The position numbers and the translations under genes are program-made. DNA of 49,370 nt, taken from a virus. Below the pieces are notes generated by a model that did not search any database, was not told where the DNA came from, and was given only the letters and a program-made list of their open reading frames with translations. The stretch spans positions 1 through 49,370 of IMG/VR virus record IMGVR_UViG_3300025941_000035; one strand, given 5' to 3'. Positions 1 to 8,709 of the stretch are shown here, in pieces (positions within the stretch are counted from its first letter, which is position 1; each line of letters begins with the position of its first letter).

Positions 1-63
1 ACCATGACCGCGCTGTCCCGCCTGCTATGCGTCCACCACCAACATCGTGGACCGGGTGCTGGG

Positions 64-144
64 ATGATCGAGGTCATGGTCTGGACGGCCATCTTCTACT
101 TCATCCTGGCTGGCACGCGCGACATCTTCTTCCGGAGGCCCTGA
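64..144 (+). CDS. small hydrophobic protein, start uncertain
   Basis: A 26-residue reading frame with one hydrophobic stretch (VWTAIFYFILAG) followed by a short basic tail, as in a single-pass membrane peptide. The frame is open back to the first base of the window and has an earlier ATG at position 4, so the gene may be longer or may begin outside the window. No convincing Shine-Dalgarno precedes the ATG at 64. Its TGA overlaps the ATG of the next frame. Function unknown. Confidence 0.4.
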   Translation: MIEVMVWTAIFYFILAGTRDIFFRRP

Positions 145-413
145 TGACCGAGGGGCACAAGCACCGGATCGTGAAGGTGCGCAGCCGATGGATGTGGTTG
201 GTGCGCCGGGTGTTGCGCAAACCACTGTGGCACTGCCGTGACATCGCCCGAGTAGATCGTTCGCCGTACCCGTATGGTCCCTGCCCACTGACGTCAGGGT
301 CCGAGCCGACCTGCTGGACGCTCAGCACCTTGGGTATCCTGCACCGATGGACCGGGCTGACGTTGGAGGTACCTGATGACGACGATGGACGATCTGGACG
401 ATCTGCTGCCTGA
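144..413 (+). CDS. hypothetical basic protein
   Basis: 89 residues, Arg/Trp-rich at the N-terminus. The ATG overlaps the preceding TGA and has a good GGAGG about 7 bases upstream. The 3' end overlaps the TerS start by 38 bases, more than is usual here, so the downstream half may be leader rather than coding sequence. Residues near 28-40 (PLWHCRDIARVD) resemble a segment near the end of the glycosyltransferase at 2955-3818 (ALWHCEDMARVN), with a shared 12-base stretch in the DNA. This could be a remnant of a duplicated gene end or coincidence. Function unknown. Confidence 0.4.
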   Translation: MTEGHKHRIVKVRSRWMWLVRRVLRKPLWHCRDIARVDRSPYPYGPCPLTSGSEPTCWTLSTLGILHRWTGLTLEVPDDDDGRSGRSAA

Positions 414-1062
414 CGACCTGCTCCCGTCCCCCAAGGGAGCAGCCAAGCCGCTGGCGCGGACCCAGAAGCAGATCGCCGCCGCTGCCGCGAAGGCGGAACG
501 TGACCGGTTGGACGCAGAGCGCACCGAGGCAGAGACCCGTGCTGAGGCGGCGGCGAAGCGGCTGGCACAGGTCGTGAACCTGACCATTGCGGGCTACTCC
601 TACGACGAGATCGGCGCTGCCATCGGGGCCACCGGCACCGAGGTCGAGCGGATGCTCAACAACGACGTGGAGCGGTTCGTCCGAAACCAGTCGAGCCTGC
701 GGGTGTGGGTGCGCAAGTTCGTCTCCGGCAAGTACCTCGGACTGCTGGACAGCGTGTACGACGAGGCCACCGACAAGAACAACAAGGACCAGTTGGAGTA
801 CCACGTCGCTGCCGTCCGGGTGCTGGAGCGGATGGCGAAGCTGCACGGTGCCGACATGCCCACCCAGTCCGAGGTCAAGGTCGAGGCCAAGCCCGAGGCC
901 GTGGAGGAACTGGTCAAGCAGTTGGCCGCTGGCCGGGGGCTGGGCTACGACGCGGGTGTGTTCGACGTGGTGCCCGGTGAGGTCATCCACAAGGCCGCAC
1001 AGGAAGCACCTGCGGCGCTGGAGCGCGCTGAGCGCGACATGGACAATGACCGCTCTGCGTGA
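376..1062 (+). CDS. terS: terminase small subunit (putative)
   Basis: 228 residues, with GGAGG 6 bases before the ATG. An Ala/Arg/Glu-rich helical region (about 35-68) is followed by a helix-turn-helix-like segment (about 69-98, LTIAGYSYDEIGAAIGATG), the usual DNA-recognition element of small terminases. The call rests on the HTH, the size and the position two genes before the large terminase. It would recognise the packaging site and load TerL. The C-terminus is acidic, typical of a portal/TerL contact region. Some other DNA-binding protein is possible. Confidence 0.65.
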   Translation: MTTMDDLDDLLPDDLLPSPKGAAKPLARTQKQIAAAAAKAERDRLDAERTEAETRAEAAAKRLAQVVNLTIAGYSYDEIGAAIGATGTEVERMLNNDVERFVRNQSSLRVWVRKFVSGKYLGLLDSVYDEATDKNNKDQLEYHVAAVRVLERMAKLHGADMPTQSEVKVEAKPEAVEELVKQLAAGRGLGYDAGVFDVVPGEVIHKAAQEAPAALERAERDMDNDRSA

Positions 1063-1213
1063 GTCGCGGCTGCTTCTGGGCACCGCCGCTGCCCTGGCTC
1101 ATGCGGAGGCAGCCCTGGAGCGCATCGAGGCGCAGTGCGTCGAGTGGGACAGGATCACCAAGGGTGAGAGCCCCACGACCGCTGCGATTCGGAAGGCTCG
1201 GGACGGCGCATGA
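1046..1213 (+). CDS. small hypothetical protein between terminase genes
   Basis: 55 residues, mostly helical (ALAHAEAALERIEAQC). It starts inside the end of terS (17-base overlap) and ends with ATGA overlap into terL, so it is translationally coupled on both sides. No domain recognised. It could assist terminase assembly, but only its position suggests that. Confidence 0.55.
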   Translation: MTALRESRLLLGTAAALAHAEAALERIEAQCVEWDRITKGESPTTAAIRKARDGA

Positions 1214-2904
1214 CCGTTTCCAGAAACCCCGACCCGCTGGTCGACTTCGCCAAGCTCTCACCGGCCGAGCAGACGGCGGTGGCCGAACGGCTCATCAAGA
1301 TCGAGGAGAGCGGCTGGAAGCCGTTCTGGTGCCCGGACCCGCACTGTGACGGGATGCCCCACGTCGTGCTCGATGACGACGGGGAGGAGATGCTCGTCGG
1401 CCATGACGTAGCTGCTGGCCCCAACGGTGAGCCCGTCTCGGATCTGGTCTATGAGACGCCGGACGGCGAGTGGTTCCTCTCGTCCGAGTACGACAAGGCT
1501 GGCCCCGACGACACCCCTGTGGGGCGTCTGGTGTACGAGCCACAGTGGGCGCACAACCATGCACGCGAGGACCAGCGCCTGCTGCCGTGGAGCGAGCCTT
1601 GGATCTTGTTCATCATGTCTGGGCGTGGCGCGGGCAAGACCCGTACCGGCATCGAGTTCGTCACGCTGTGCGCCCGCAAGGGGTTGGACGGGGCCATCGT
1701 CGGTCGTCGTGGCACGGAGCTTGTCAACACCCACGTCGCCGAGATCATCAAGTTCGCCCACCCCGAGTTCAAGCCTGAGCACTTCGCGTCCAAGGACATC
1801 CTTGTCTGGCCCAACGGCGCGATCACCTACCTGTTCTCCGCCGAGAGGCCCGAGAACATCCGGTCGGTCAACCTGTCCTACTGCTGGTTCGATGAGGCAG
1901 CCTGGATGGACGAGATCGAGTCGGCTTGGGACAACGCCAAGTTCGCCACCCGCGTCAAGTCACCGGGTAACCCGATCCACTTCCTCATCACCTCCACCCC
2001 GACCGGCACCCCGTGGGTTCAAGAGATGGAGGACGACCCGGACGTCACCGTTCGGCGTGTGTCCACCTACGCCAACAAGGCGAACCTGGACCCCGACTAC
2101 ATCGCTGAGCTTCGCAAGAAGTACGAGGGTACCCGCAAGGGTCGCCAGGAGCTTCACGGCGAGGTGCTGCGCGACGTCGAGGGGGCGATGTGGAACGACG
2201 AGATGTTCAAGCAGCGCCGCCTGGACCCGGTTGGGTTCCACTTCCTGTTGTTCGATCAGGATGACCGGGTTATCGCCGTCGACCCTGCGGGCTCCAAGGG
2301 CAAGCGCAGCGACGCCACCGGCATCATCGGCGTGGGCGTGCAGCACAACGACGAGGAGGGCGAGCCGCTGCCGGTCTCCCGGTATTCGGTGCTGCTGGAC
2401 GCCACCCTCAAGGGCACGCCGACCGAGTGGGCCTGCCAGACGTTCAAGGCCGCGAGACTCATCCACGCCACCCGGATCATCGCCGAGAAGAACTACGGCG
2501 GCGAGATGGTGCTCCAGACTCTCAAGGACTACGCGAAACTCCACCCAGATGAGTGCAAGAACGCGGACGGCGAGCAGTTCAAGATCGAACTGGTCCACGC
2601 CGCCGAGTCCAAGGAGACCCGAGCCGAGCCCACGGTCGGCAAGTACGAGCAGGGGCTGGTCACCCACATCACCTCGGAACTGGTTATCGGGAGCACAGTG
2701 GTCGGGGACCTGTCGCAACTGGAGAAGGAACAAGTCACGTGGGTGCCGAAGTCCCGTGGTGGTCGACTCCCCTCCCCGAACCGTGTCGACGCGCTGGTCT
2801 GGGCGATCCGCGCCTGCGAGAGCGCGCTCAAGTACAAGGCCCAGACCGCCAACAGTCGTGACGTGCTGCGCATGCTGCGCCGTCGTGGCCGGGGTGCTGC
2901 CTAG
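1210..2904 (+). CDS. terL: terminase large subunit
   Basis: 564 residues, the packaging motor ATPase plus nuclease that cuts concatemers and pumps DNA through the portal. Walker A is SGRGAGKT (about 137-144), Walker B CWFDEAAW (about 223-230), and the C-terminal RNase H-like nuclease begins at VDPAGS (D about 358) with a later acidic residue in RVDALVWA (about 525). The first 100 residues carry a cysteine/histidine pair (WCPDPHCDG), an N-terminal extension before the ATPase. The start ATG overlaps the previous TGA. Codons 3-6 (VSRN) are one of the dispersed palindromes. Length is normal for the family. Confidence 0.95.
   Translation: MTVSRNPDPLVDFAKLSPAEQTAVAERLIKIEESGWKPFWCPDPHCDGMPHVVLDDDGEEMLVGHDVAAGPNGEPVSDLVYETPDGEWFLSSEYDKAGPDDTPVGRLVYEPQWAHNHAREDQRLLPWSEPWILFIMSGRGAGKTRTGIEFVTLCARKGLDGAIVGRRGTELVNTHVAEIIKFAHPEFKPEHFASKDILVWPNGAITYLFSAERPENIRSVNLSYCWFDEAAWMDEIESAWDNAKFATRVKSPGNPIHFLITSTPTGTPWVQEMEDDPDVTVRRVSTYANKANLDPDYIAELRKKYEGTRKGRQELHGEVLRDVEGAMWNDEMFKQRRLDPVGFHFLLFDQDDRVIAVDPAGSKGKRSDATGIIGVGVQHNDEEGEPLPVSRYSVLLDATLKGTPTEWACQTFKAARLIHATRIIAEKNYGGEMVLQTLKDYAKLHPDECKNADGEQFKIELVHAAESKETRAEPTVGKYEQGLVTHITSELVIGSTVVGDLSQLEKEQVTWVPKSRGGRLPSPNRVDALVWAIRACESALKYKAQTANSRDVLRMLRRRGRGAA
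1216..1227. repeat. dispersed palindrome site 1
   Basis: GTTTCCAGAAAC, codons 3-6 of terL (VSRN). Confidence 0.9.
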
Positions 2905-2917
2905 CTCACAGGTCAGC

Positions 2918-2946
2918 GGTTTCTGGAAACCGTGTTGTGATACGGT
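2918..2946 (+). promoter_or_regulatory. putative promoter overlapped by palindrome site 2
   Basis: TACGGT (2941-2946, a TANNNT-type -10 preceded by TG-A) lies 17 bases after GGTTTC (2918-2923), the left half of the palindrome, which would take the -35 position. A protein on the palindrome would block RNA polymerase. It would serve the glycosyltransferase and downstream genes. Confidence 0.35.
2919..2930. repeat. dispersed palindrome site 2
   Basis: GTTTCTGGAAAC with flanking CG...CG arms, between terL and the glycosyltransferase; part of a promoter-like region. Confidence 0.92.
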
Positions 2947-2954
2947 ACGACGCT

Positions 2955-3818
2955 ATGAGCGGAGTAGCGGTAGCGATCAGCACCACCGGCCACGGTCACC
3001 GCATGTGGCTGCTGCGGAACTGCGTCGAGGCGTGGAAGGCCGCGCTGGAGCCCACCGACCACTTGTTCGTCACGGTCGACGGCGATCAGGGCGCTGTGGA
3101 TCGAGTGGCGCACGAGGTCAGGCGACTGACCCGGTTCGTCTACCGGGTCGGGCAGCCGGAGTACGTCACCTACGGCCCGACCGTGATCCCTGACCATCTC
3201 GGCGTGGCCGCGAACAAGAACACCGGCCTGGAACTGATGATGGAGACCGAAGCCCCACGGCTGTGGCTCTCCGACGACGACTCCTGGCCGCTGTCCCCGG
3301 CCAGCTTGGTGGCTCACTACAACCTCGGTATCGCCCACAGCATGGTCTGCTGGGGCAGGCACCGTCGCGCGTTCCCGGTCGCGGCCGACGAGGGGCCGGG
3401 TTACGCCGTGTGGGAGTGGCCCCGGGGCTCGGTCCTGTACGTGGACCGTGGTGTGGTGCTGGCGGTCGGCGGGATGGTCGAGGAGTTCGGGGTCGGGGGC
3501 CACGAGCACGTCGAGTGGAGCAACCGCATCCATAACGCCCGTCTGACCCCGGCAGCCCACGTGACTCCGCTGTCCTACATGGGCGACCGCTCGATGGGCG
3601 CTCGCGCCCTGTGGCACTGCGAGGACATGGCCCGGGTCAACGAGACCACCTCCTCGCTCATCAGTCGTCGCCGCCATCTGACCACCGTGGTGCGCACCCC
3701 CGAGGAGACGGCCAAGCAGGACGCCTTGATGGAGTCCATGAAGGACAGCGCGGCCTACGTTCCCTACGACGCGGAGGCCAATGGAAGGTCGTCCGCTACC
3801 ATGTCCTCCACCGTGTAG
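2955..3818 (+). CDS. GT-A fold glycosyltransferase (GT2-like)
   Basis: 287 residues from ATG 2955; an in-frame GTG at 2937 would add six residues. The N-terminal strand VAVAISTTG, the motif ANKNTGLELM and the metal-binding SDDDSWP (D about 107-109) fit a GT2-type nucleotide-sugar transferase. It lies between terL and a membrane protein, within the virion gene block, where such enzymes in other actinophages have been linked to glycosylation of capsid or tail proteins. Acceptor and sugar are unknown. A dispersed palindrome and a promoter-like sequence lie just upstream. Confidence 0.65.
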   Translation: MSGVAVAISTTGHGHRMWLLRNCVEAWKAALEPTDHLFVTVDGDQGAVDRVAHEVRRLTRFVYRVGQPEYVTYGPTVIPDHLGVAANKNTGLELMMETEAPRLWLSDDDSWPLSPASLVAHYNLGIAHSMVCWGRHRRAFPVAADEGPGYAVWEWPRGSVLYVDRGVVLAVGGMVEEFGVGGHEHVEWSNRIHNARLTPAAHVTPLSYMGDRSMGARALWHCEDMARVNETTSSLISRRRHLTTVVRTPEETAKQDALMESMKDSAAYVPYDAEANGRSSATMSSTV

Positions 3819-3857
3819 GTGCCGAAGCGCCCTACACTCTCTGCGCCGAGGAGCCAG

Positions 3858-4211
3858 ATGAGTACCGAGTTCTACCTGGTGGCCGTGGTACTGGTCACGA
3901 TCATCGCGGCAGCCCGGATCACCCGGCTCGCCGTCTACGACGACTTCCCGCCTGTCAAGTGGCTACGCGACAAGTACGCCGAGGCCACCGACCCGAGCCA
4001 GTGGCAGCTTCTCGCCATCTGCGGCTACTGCTTCTCCTACTGGGGGACCTGGCTGGTGTTCGGCTCCGGCCTGCTCTGCCACGTCTACGGACACCCGCCC
4101 GACGACCTGGCCTCTCGTGTCTGGTGGATCGTGACCGCATCGCTCGCCCTGTCCTACCTCGCTGCGTGGTTCGTCGCCAACGACGGCGACAAGACCCAGG
4201 GTCGTGGCTGA
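3858..4211 (+). CDS. membrane protein, DUF1360-like
   Basis: 117 residues with about three hydrophobic segments (N-terminal FYLVAVVLVTIIAAA, a middle YWGTWLVFGSGLLC, a C-terminal VTASLALSYLAAWFV). The first is followed by RITRLAVYDDFP and there is a CGYCFSYW motif near residue 57, an arrangement reminiscent of DUF1360 proteins. GAGGAG precedes the ATG; an upstream in-frame GTG at 3819 is less likely. The stop overlaps the portal start by one base. Role unknown. Confidence 0.6.
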   Translation: MSTEFYLVAVVLVTIIAAARITRLAVYDDFPPVKWLRDKYAEATDPSQWQLLAICGYCFSYWGTWLVFGSGLLCHVYGHPPDDLASRVWWIVTASLALSYLAAWFVANDGDKTQGRG

Positions 4212-6229
4212 TGGTCGCCACTCCGTCCAAGACCCAGGCCCCGATGCAGGTCGAGTTGGTTTCTGGAAACCCCGCCGCGCTCACGGCCGCCTCGTTCGCC
4301 GCCCCGGCCCAGGTGTTCAAGTTCGGCGCCAAGCGCAACCCGAGCGAGGACCGCAACGAGATTTGCAAGGCTTGGCAGCGGGAGGCGTACCGCCACGTCA
4401 ACATCTGTGGTGAGGCGCGCTACGCCGCCTCCCTGTTCGCGTCCATGGCCGGACGTGCCGAGCTTGGCATCGGAGAGCCGCAGTCCCTGCGCAACAAGGC
4501 GAAGTGGATCAGCACCGGCCCCGAGGTGGACGTGCTGGCAGAACTCGTGCCCACAGTGCGCGACCGGACCAAGATGATCCGTGACTACATGCTGCACCGG
4601 ACCATCGCCGGTGAGTGCTACCTGATCGCCAGGGACCGGACCCCGAGCGACCCCGGGTACATCCCGCCGCCCGACCCGGACATGACATGGGATGAGTGGA
4701 TCAAGTCCCGCGTCAAGTCGGGCATCGACGCACTGACCTACGACCCCGAAAGCGAGAACGCGAAGGAGGACGCGAACCCCAACGAGGAGTTGTGGGAGAT
4801 CGTCGCGGTCACCGAGATCCGTCGTCTCGGCAGCGGCGACTGGGAGGTCCGCCACGACAACGGCAACTGGCTCAAGCTCGCCAAGGACAACCCCGTCATC
4901 CGGATGTGGAGCCCGGACCCGGAGAACCGCCGCGAGGCGTGGAGCCCGTTCCGGTCGATGCTGCCCACCCTTCGTGAGATCGAGTGGCTGACCAAGCACA
5001 TCTTCACCCAGGTCAAGTCGCGGCTCATGAGCGCGGGCGTGTGGTTCCTGCCGGAGAACATGGTGTTCAAGCGGCCCCCGGACGATGCCGTCGAAGGCGG
5101 TGCCGAGGCCATCGCCAAGATGAACGAGGCCGAGCAGTTCATGGTCTCGCTCGCCTCCTCCTCGATGGAGGAGTTGTCCGACGATGAGGTGGCGTTCCCC
5201 TCGGTGGTCATGGTCGACGCGGCCGCTCTGGCTCAGATCGACCAGAAGAAGCTGATCCAGTTCTGGTCGGAGATCGATGACAAGGCGATGTTGATGCGCA
5301 GCGACGCCATCCGTCGCTTCGCTCTCGGCTTCGACATGCCCCCCGAGCAGGCGTTCGGGGCGGCTGCCGTCAGCAGGGCCGAGGGAGGCGGCTCGGGCGG
5401 GGCCACGAACCATTGGGGTGAGTGGGCCAAGGAGGAGCAGACCATCCAGAACCACATCGAGCCCGCGCTCGATGACTTCGTGGGTGTCCTGACGTATGCC
5501 GTCCTTCGTGCTGCCATCCCCGAGACCAAGTACATCGTCGCCTACGACACCTCGGGGTTGCGCGCGAAGCAGGACCGGAGCAAGGAGGCCCTGGAACTCA
5601 ACGCTCGGGGTATCCTGAACAACGCCCGGACCCTGCGCGAGATCGGGTTCGACCCCGAGAACGACATGATGGACGACGAGGAGTTCAAGCGGTGGGTCCT
5701 GGTCAAGATGATCGGCGGCTCACCGACCCCGGAGCAGGTCGCGGAGGCCGTCAAGCTGCTCACCGGCCTGTTCATGCCCGCCGATACGTCCTCGGGCGAG
5801 CCTGTCAAGGGGCTTCCGGGGCGGCATCGCCCCGGTAGCACCGACGACATCGAGGTGCAAGGCCCCCCGGAGGACGACCATGAGCACCAGCCCGCCCCCT
5901 ACAGCGCCGATGTGAGCCCCAAGGTGGCCGCGTGCGAGGTTCTGGTACTCAGAGCCCTTGAAAGGGCCGGGAACAAGCTGGTCAACGACCGCAAGCGGGG
6001 CAAGGACCGGGACCGGAGCATCCCGCTGCACCTCGTTCACGTCGGCCACGAGCGCACCAAGACCTACATGGCGTCCGAGTTCGACTTCGGGCTCGCCTCG
6101 ACCGCCCTGATGGACCTTCCGGGGGTCACCTTCTCCGCCGATCTCGTCAAGATGGGCATGTTCTGCGCCGATCTGTACAACACCGGGACCGAGTACACCC
6201 GCGAGGGTCTCGTCAAGGCGCTTGGGTAG
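4211..6229 (+). CDS. portal protein
   Basis: 672 residues, the dodecameric portal at the capsid vertex through which DNA passes. Identified by length, position after TerL and before the protease/capsid, and portal-type features: a long helical segment (WLTKHIFTQVKSRLMSAG), a region ending FALGFDMPPEQAFG, and an acidic/helical C-terminal part. The ATG overlaps the preceding TGA (TGATG); the same frame is open far upstream but lacks a better start. Codons 17-20 (VSGN) are a dispersed palindrome. The last 130 residues look like an extra domain. Confidence 0.85.
   Translation: MVATPSKTQAPMQVELVSGNPAALTAASFAAPAQVFKFGAKRNPSEDRNEICKAWQREAYRHVNICGEARYAASLFASMAGRAELGIGEPQSLRNKAKWISTGPEVDVLAELVPTVRDRTKMIRDYMLHRTIAGECYLIARDRTPSDPGYIPPPDPDMTWDEWIKSRVKSGIDALTYDPESENAKEDANPNEELWEIVAVTEIRRLGSGDWEVRHDNGNWLKLAKDNPVIRMWSPDPENRREAWSPFRSMLPTLREIEWLTKHIFTQVKSRLMSAGVWFLPENMVFKRPPDDAVEGGAEAIAKMNEAEQFMVSLASSSMEELSDDEVAFPSVVMVDAAALAQIDQKKLIQFWSEIDDKAMLMRSDAIRRFALGFDMPPEQAFGAAAVSRAEGGGSGGATNHWGEWAKEEQTIQNHIEPALDDFVGVLTYAVLRAAIPETKYIVAYDTSGLRAKQDRSKEALELNARGILNNARTLREIGFDPENDMMDDEEFKRWVLVKMIGGSPTPEQVAEAVKLLTGLFMPADTSSGEPVKGLPGRHRPGSTDDIEVQGPPEDDHEHQPAPYSADVSPKVAACEVLVLRALERAGNKLVNDRKRGKDRDRSIPLHLVHVGHERTKTYMASEFDFGLASTALMDLPGVTFSADLVKMGMFCADLYNTGTEYTREGLVKALG
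4259..4270. repeat. dispersed palindrome site 3
   Basis: GTTTCTGGAAAC, near the start of the portal gene (VSGN). Confidence 0.9.
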
Positions 6230-6232
6230 GTC

Positions 6233-8413
6233 ATGAGCATGGGGTTTCTGGAAACCGTGATGGATGAGTACAACCTCATGCGCTCCCGGTCGTTCGCCGG
6301 GGGGTACGAGGGCGTCACACACGCCGGAATCGCCCTTGTTGCCGCTGATACCGGGCGTGTGTTCCTCACCAAGCGGGCAGACGACCCCACAGACGCACCG
6401 GACGTGCGCGAGACGTGGGAGTTCCCCGGTGGGGGGCTCAAAGACGGGGAGGAGCCCTATCCGGGGGCCGTTCGGGAGACCATCGAGGAGACGGGCTGGG
6501 GTTTGCCCGACGATTCCATGGTCGTGAGCGGCTGGCGGTCCCCGGATGGGGTGTATCAGGGCTTCGTGGTCAGTACAGCGGCCGAATTCCCGGTCGACGG
6601 GTGGTCACCTACCACGGAAGTGTCCGATATCGGGTGGTACGACTACAATGCCGTCCAGGCGCTGGCCGAGACCGGGGCGCTACGGCCCGAGATGGCCGAT
6701 ATGGACTGGTCACTGGTGTTTCCAGAAACAGAGGACGACATGACGGACCCGGCCGACGAGGCAGCGCAGTACGCGGCAATCGTTCCCCATCCGATCCCGG
6801 TTCATGGGGTCGTTGCGCCTGAGGAGACCCAGACCGGGGACCGTCGAGGGTTCAGCAAGGGCTCGATGACACGTCGGCCGCTGCGCCTGCCGCTGCGCGA
6901 CACAGCTACCGACATGGGCGGGCACGACGGAGCCATGGTGGCGGGTTCGGTCGACCGGCTGATGCGCGCCAACAACGTCGTGCACTTCGAGGGCGCGCTC
7001 ATGCCCGGTCCGGCCGAGGCACTGATCGAGAAGATGGAGTTCTTCGGCGGGCAGTATGGCGTGTCCGTCGATGGCGACAAGGGCTCGCTCGACATGCAGC
7101 GCACCGAGGCCGAGAACACGCTGTGGTTCGACTCCATCAGGGCGTCCGGCCTGACCGCTGTCGACATCCCTGCCTTCCACGAGGCGTACGTCGCCTTCGG
7201 ATGCCACCCGGAGATGCCCGACGACACGCTGGCCGCGTCCGCCTACGAGGCCGGAGACCTCATCGGAGGGCGAGTCACCTTCGACCGTGGCCCCGGTTGG
7301 GTCACCGACCCCAAGGCGACCAAGAACATCCACGACTACTGGACTAAGAAGGGCGAGGAGGGCTACGCCAAGATCGCGTGGGGCACGCCCGGAGACTTCC
7401 GTCGTGCCAAGGCGCTGATCGGGGCGAAGATCGCACAGCACTCGCCCGACAAGATGCGGTACCTCAACCAGATCATCGCGCAGTGGCACTTCGACGCACT
7501 GGGCTACTGGCCCGGTGACCTCGGCAAGCCGGGGAACGCACCCGACACCCCGGAGAACCGGCGTCGCGCGGCGGAGCACGCGGCCACTGAGCGCACGGCC
7601 CACCTCGCCGTGGTGAAGGACGCCGTGGCCGAGCGCGAGGACATCGTTCCGGTGACGGACTCCGCAGACGCGGCGACCGAGTGGGAGGCGGTGCTCGTCT
7701 CCTCGGCTGCTAGCCGGGTGCGCCCGCCGCTGGCCTACTTCCACGAGCCGGACACCGAGGACGGAGCGACTCACATTGACGAGCCTGACGCCGATGGCTT
7801 CCGTCACACCTACGGCTACGCCGCCGAGTGGGGTGTCTGCCACATCGGGATGAACGGCAAGTGCGTCGAGCCGCCCCGCACGTACAGCAACGACTACCCG
7901 GGCTTCCACAAGGGGCGCACCAAGACGACTGAGGGCTACGTGCACACGGGCGTACTCACCTACGGGGTGGGCCACCGTGACGCCCAGACGATCCTGAGCG
8001 AGTCCGCCGACGAGGCGTTCTTCGACAACCTCAAGAACGCATGGGCGGCGGTACGTGTCGGGGAGAACGAGCGGGGTATCTGGTTCTCCGGCGTCGTCCT
8101 GCCGACCGTTCCCGAGGACGACATCATCGCCATCGAGGCGTCGGGTCAGGTCAGTGGTGAGTGGCTGCATGGCGAGATGCGCGCGTGCCTCACAGTCAAC
8201 GTCCGGGGCTTCGAGGTCCAGCGCCCGAGCGCGGAGTACGACGAGTACGGCAACGTCGTAGCTCTCGCCGCGTCCGCGTTCAACGCCATCTCGCCCAATG
8301 GCGGCAAGTGTCCTCCGACCCCTGCCGAGCGCATGGAGGCGCTGCGCCTGATCGACGCCGAGGAGCGGTTCAACGCACTCAAGGCGCAGTTCCTGGCGGA
8401 GCGGAGCGCCTGA
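6233..8413 (+). CDS. NUDIX hydrolase-capsid maturation protease fusion
   Basis: 726 residues. Residues about 25-165 form a NUDIX hydrolase domain with a near-complete Nudix box (GGLKDGEEPYPGAVRETIEE, then TG, about 65-88). The rest resembles actinophage capsid maturation proteases: a barrel-like start (VVHFEGALMPG, about 250) and a conserved C-terminal block (YVHTGVLTYGVGH, then ERGIWFSGVVLP, then SGEWLHGEM and VNVRGFEV, about 570-665), with the His near 583 a candidate catalytic residue. It follows the portal by 3 bases. Two dispersed palindromes lie in the NUDIX part (codons 5-8 FLET; about 163-166 FPET). The substrate of the NUDIX part is unknown. Confidence 0.75.
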   Translation: MSMGFLETVMDEYNLMRSRSFAGGYEGVTHAGIALVAADTGRVFLTKRADDPTDAPDVRETWEFPGGGLKDGEEPYPGAVRETIEETGWGLPDDSMVVSGWRSPDGVYQGFVVSTAAEFPVDGWSPTTEVSDIGWYDYNAVQALAETGALRPEMADMDWSLVFPETEDDMTDPADEAAQYAAIVPHPIPVHGVVAPEETQTGDRRGFSKGSMTRRPLRLPLRDTATDMGGHDGAMVAGSVDRLMRANNVVHFEGALMPGPAEALIEKMEFFGGQYGVSVDGDKGSLDMQRTEAENTLWFDSIRASGLTAVDIPAFHEAYVAFGCHPEMPDDTLAASAYEAGDLIGGRVTFDRGPGWVTDPKATKNIHDYWTKKGEEGYAKIAWGTPGDFRRAKALIGAKIAQHSPDKMRYLNQIIAQWHFDALGYWPGDLGKPGNAPDTPENRRRAAEHAATERTAHLAVVKDAVAEREDIVPVTDSADAATEWEAVLVSSAASRVRPPLAYFHEPDTEDGATHIDEPDADGFRHTYGYAAEWGVCHIGMNGKCVEPPRTYSNDYPGFHKGRTKTTEGYVHTGVLTYGVGHRDAQTILSESADEAFFDNLKNAWAAVRVGENERGIWFSGVVLPTVPEDDIIAIEASGQVSGEWLHGEMRACLTVNVRGFEVQRPSAEYDEYGNVVALAASAFNAISPNGGKCPPTPAERMEALRLIDAEERFNALKAQFLAERSA
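6244..6255. repeat. dispersed palindrome site 4
   Basis: GTTTCTGGAAAC, codons 4-8 of the NUDIX-protease gene (GFLET). Confidence 0.9.
6718..6729. repeat. dispersed palindrome site 5
   Basis: GTTTCCAGAAAC, just after the NUDIX domain (FPET). Only 474 bp from site 4, the shortest spacing found. Confidence 0.9.
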
Positions 8414-8604
8414 TGGCCTGCGGTTGCAGGCCGCTCACCAACGAGGAGTTCCTGTGGGTTCCTCCGGGCGAGTCGGCCGAGAGCGACAACACGAAGCTCT
8501 ACCCCTCGGAGATCCAGGCCCGTGCCAAGGTCATGCGCAAGGGTGGGTCCTACATCCCCCTCGTGAAGCAGCCGAACGGCACCCACATTGTCAGGCGTGA
8601 CTGA
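8413..8604 (+). CDS. small conserved capsid-locus protein
   Basis: 63 residues beginning MACGCRPLTNEEFLW and ending with a basic segment. Similar short proteins starting with a CGCR motif are common beside the capsid gene in actinophages; their role is not established. The start overlaps the protease stop (TGATG). The CxC pair could bind metal. Confidence 0.6.
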   Translation: MACGCRPLTNEEFLWVPPGESAESDNTKLYPSEIQARAKVMRKGGSYIPLVKQPNGTHIVRRD

Positions 8605-8631
8605 GTTTCCAGAAACCACTTGTGCTACATT
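8603..8631 (+). promoter_or_regulatory. putative capsid promoter with palindrome site 6
   Basis: TACATT (8626-8631) with an extended TG-C just upstream, about 16-17 bases after the left arm of the palindrome. The 105-base leader to the capsid ATG holds nothing else recognisable except AGAAGGGA before the start. Confidence 0.4.
8605..8616. repeat. dispersed palindrome site 6
   Basis: GTTTCCAGAAAC directly after the TGA at 8604, at the head of the capsid leader. Confidence 0.92.
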
Positions 8632-8709
8632 CTGTGCTCGTAGGTAGCCGAGGTGCCCTATCTCTGATCCATCTCCAGTCCACAACGGTCAGTCAGAAGG
8701 GACACCATC

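Noticed and set aside
1427-3193. Long rightward frame of 588 codons over terL
   Set aside because: Ser/Arg/Thr/Pro-rich composition typical of an off-frame shadow of a high-GC gene; terL has the motifs.
3611-4210. Long N-terminal extension of the portal frame
   Set aside because: The extension overlaps two convincing genes in another frame and reads as low-quality Arg/Gly/Pro sequence; the ATG at 4211 is coupled to the preceding stop.
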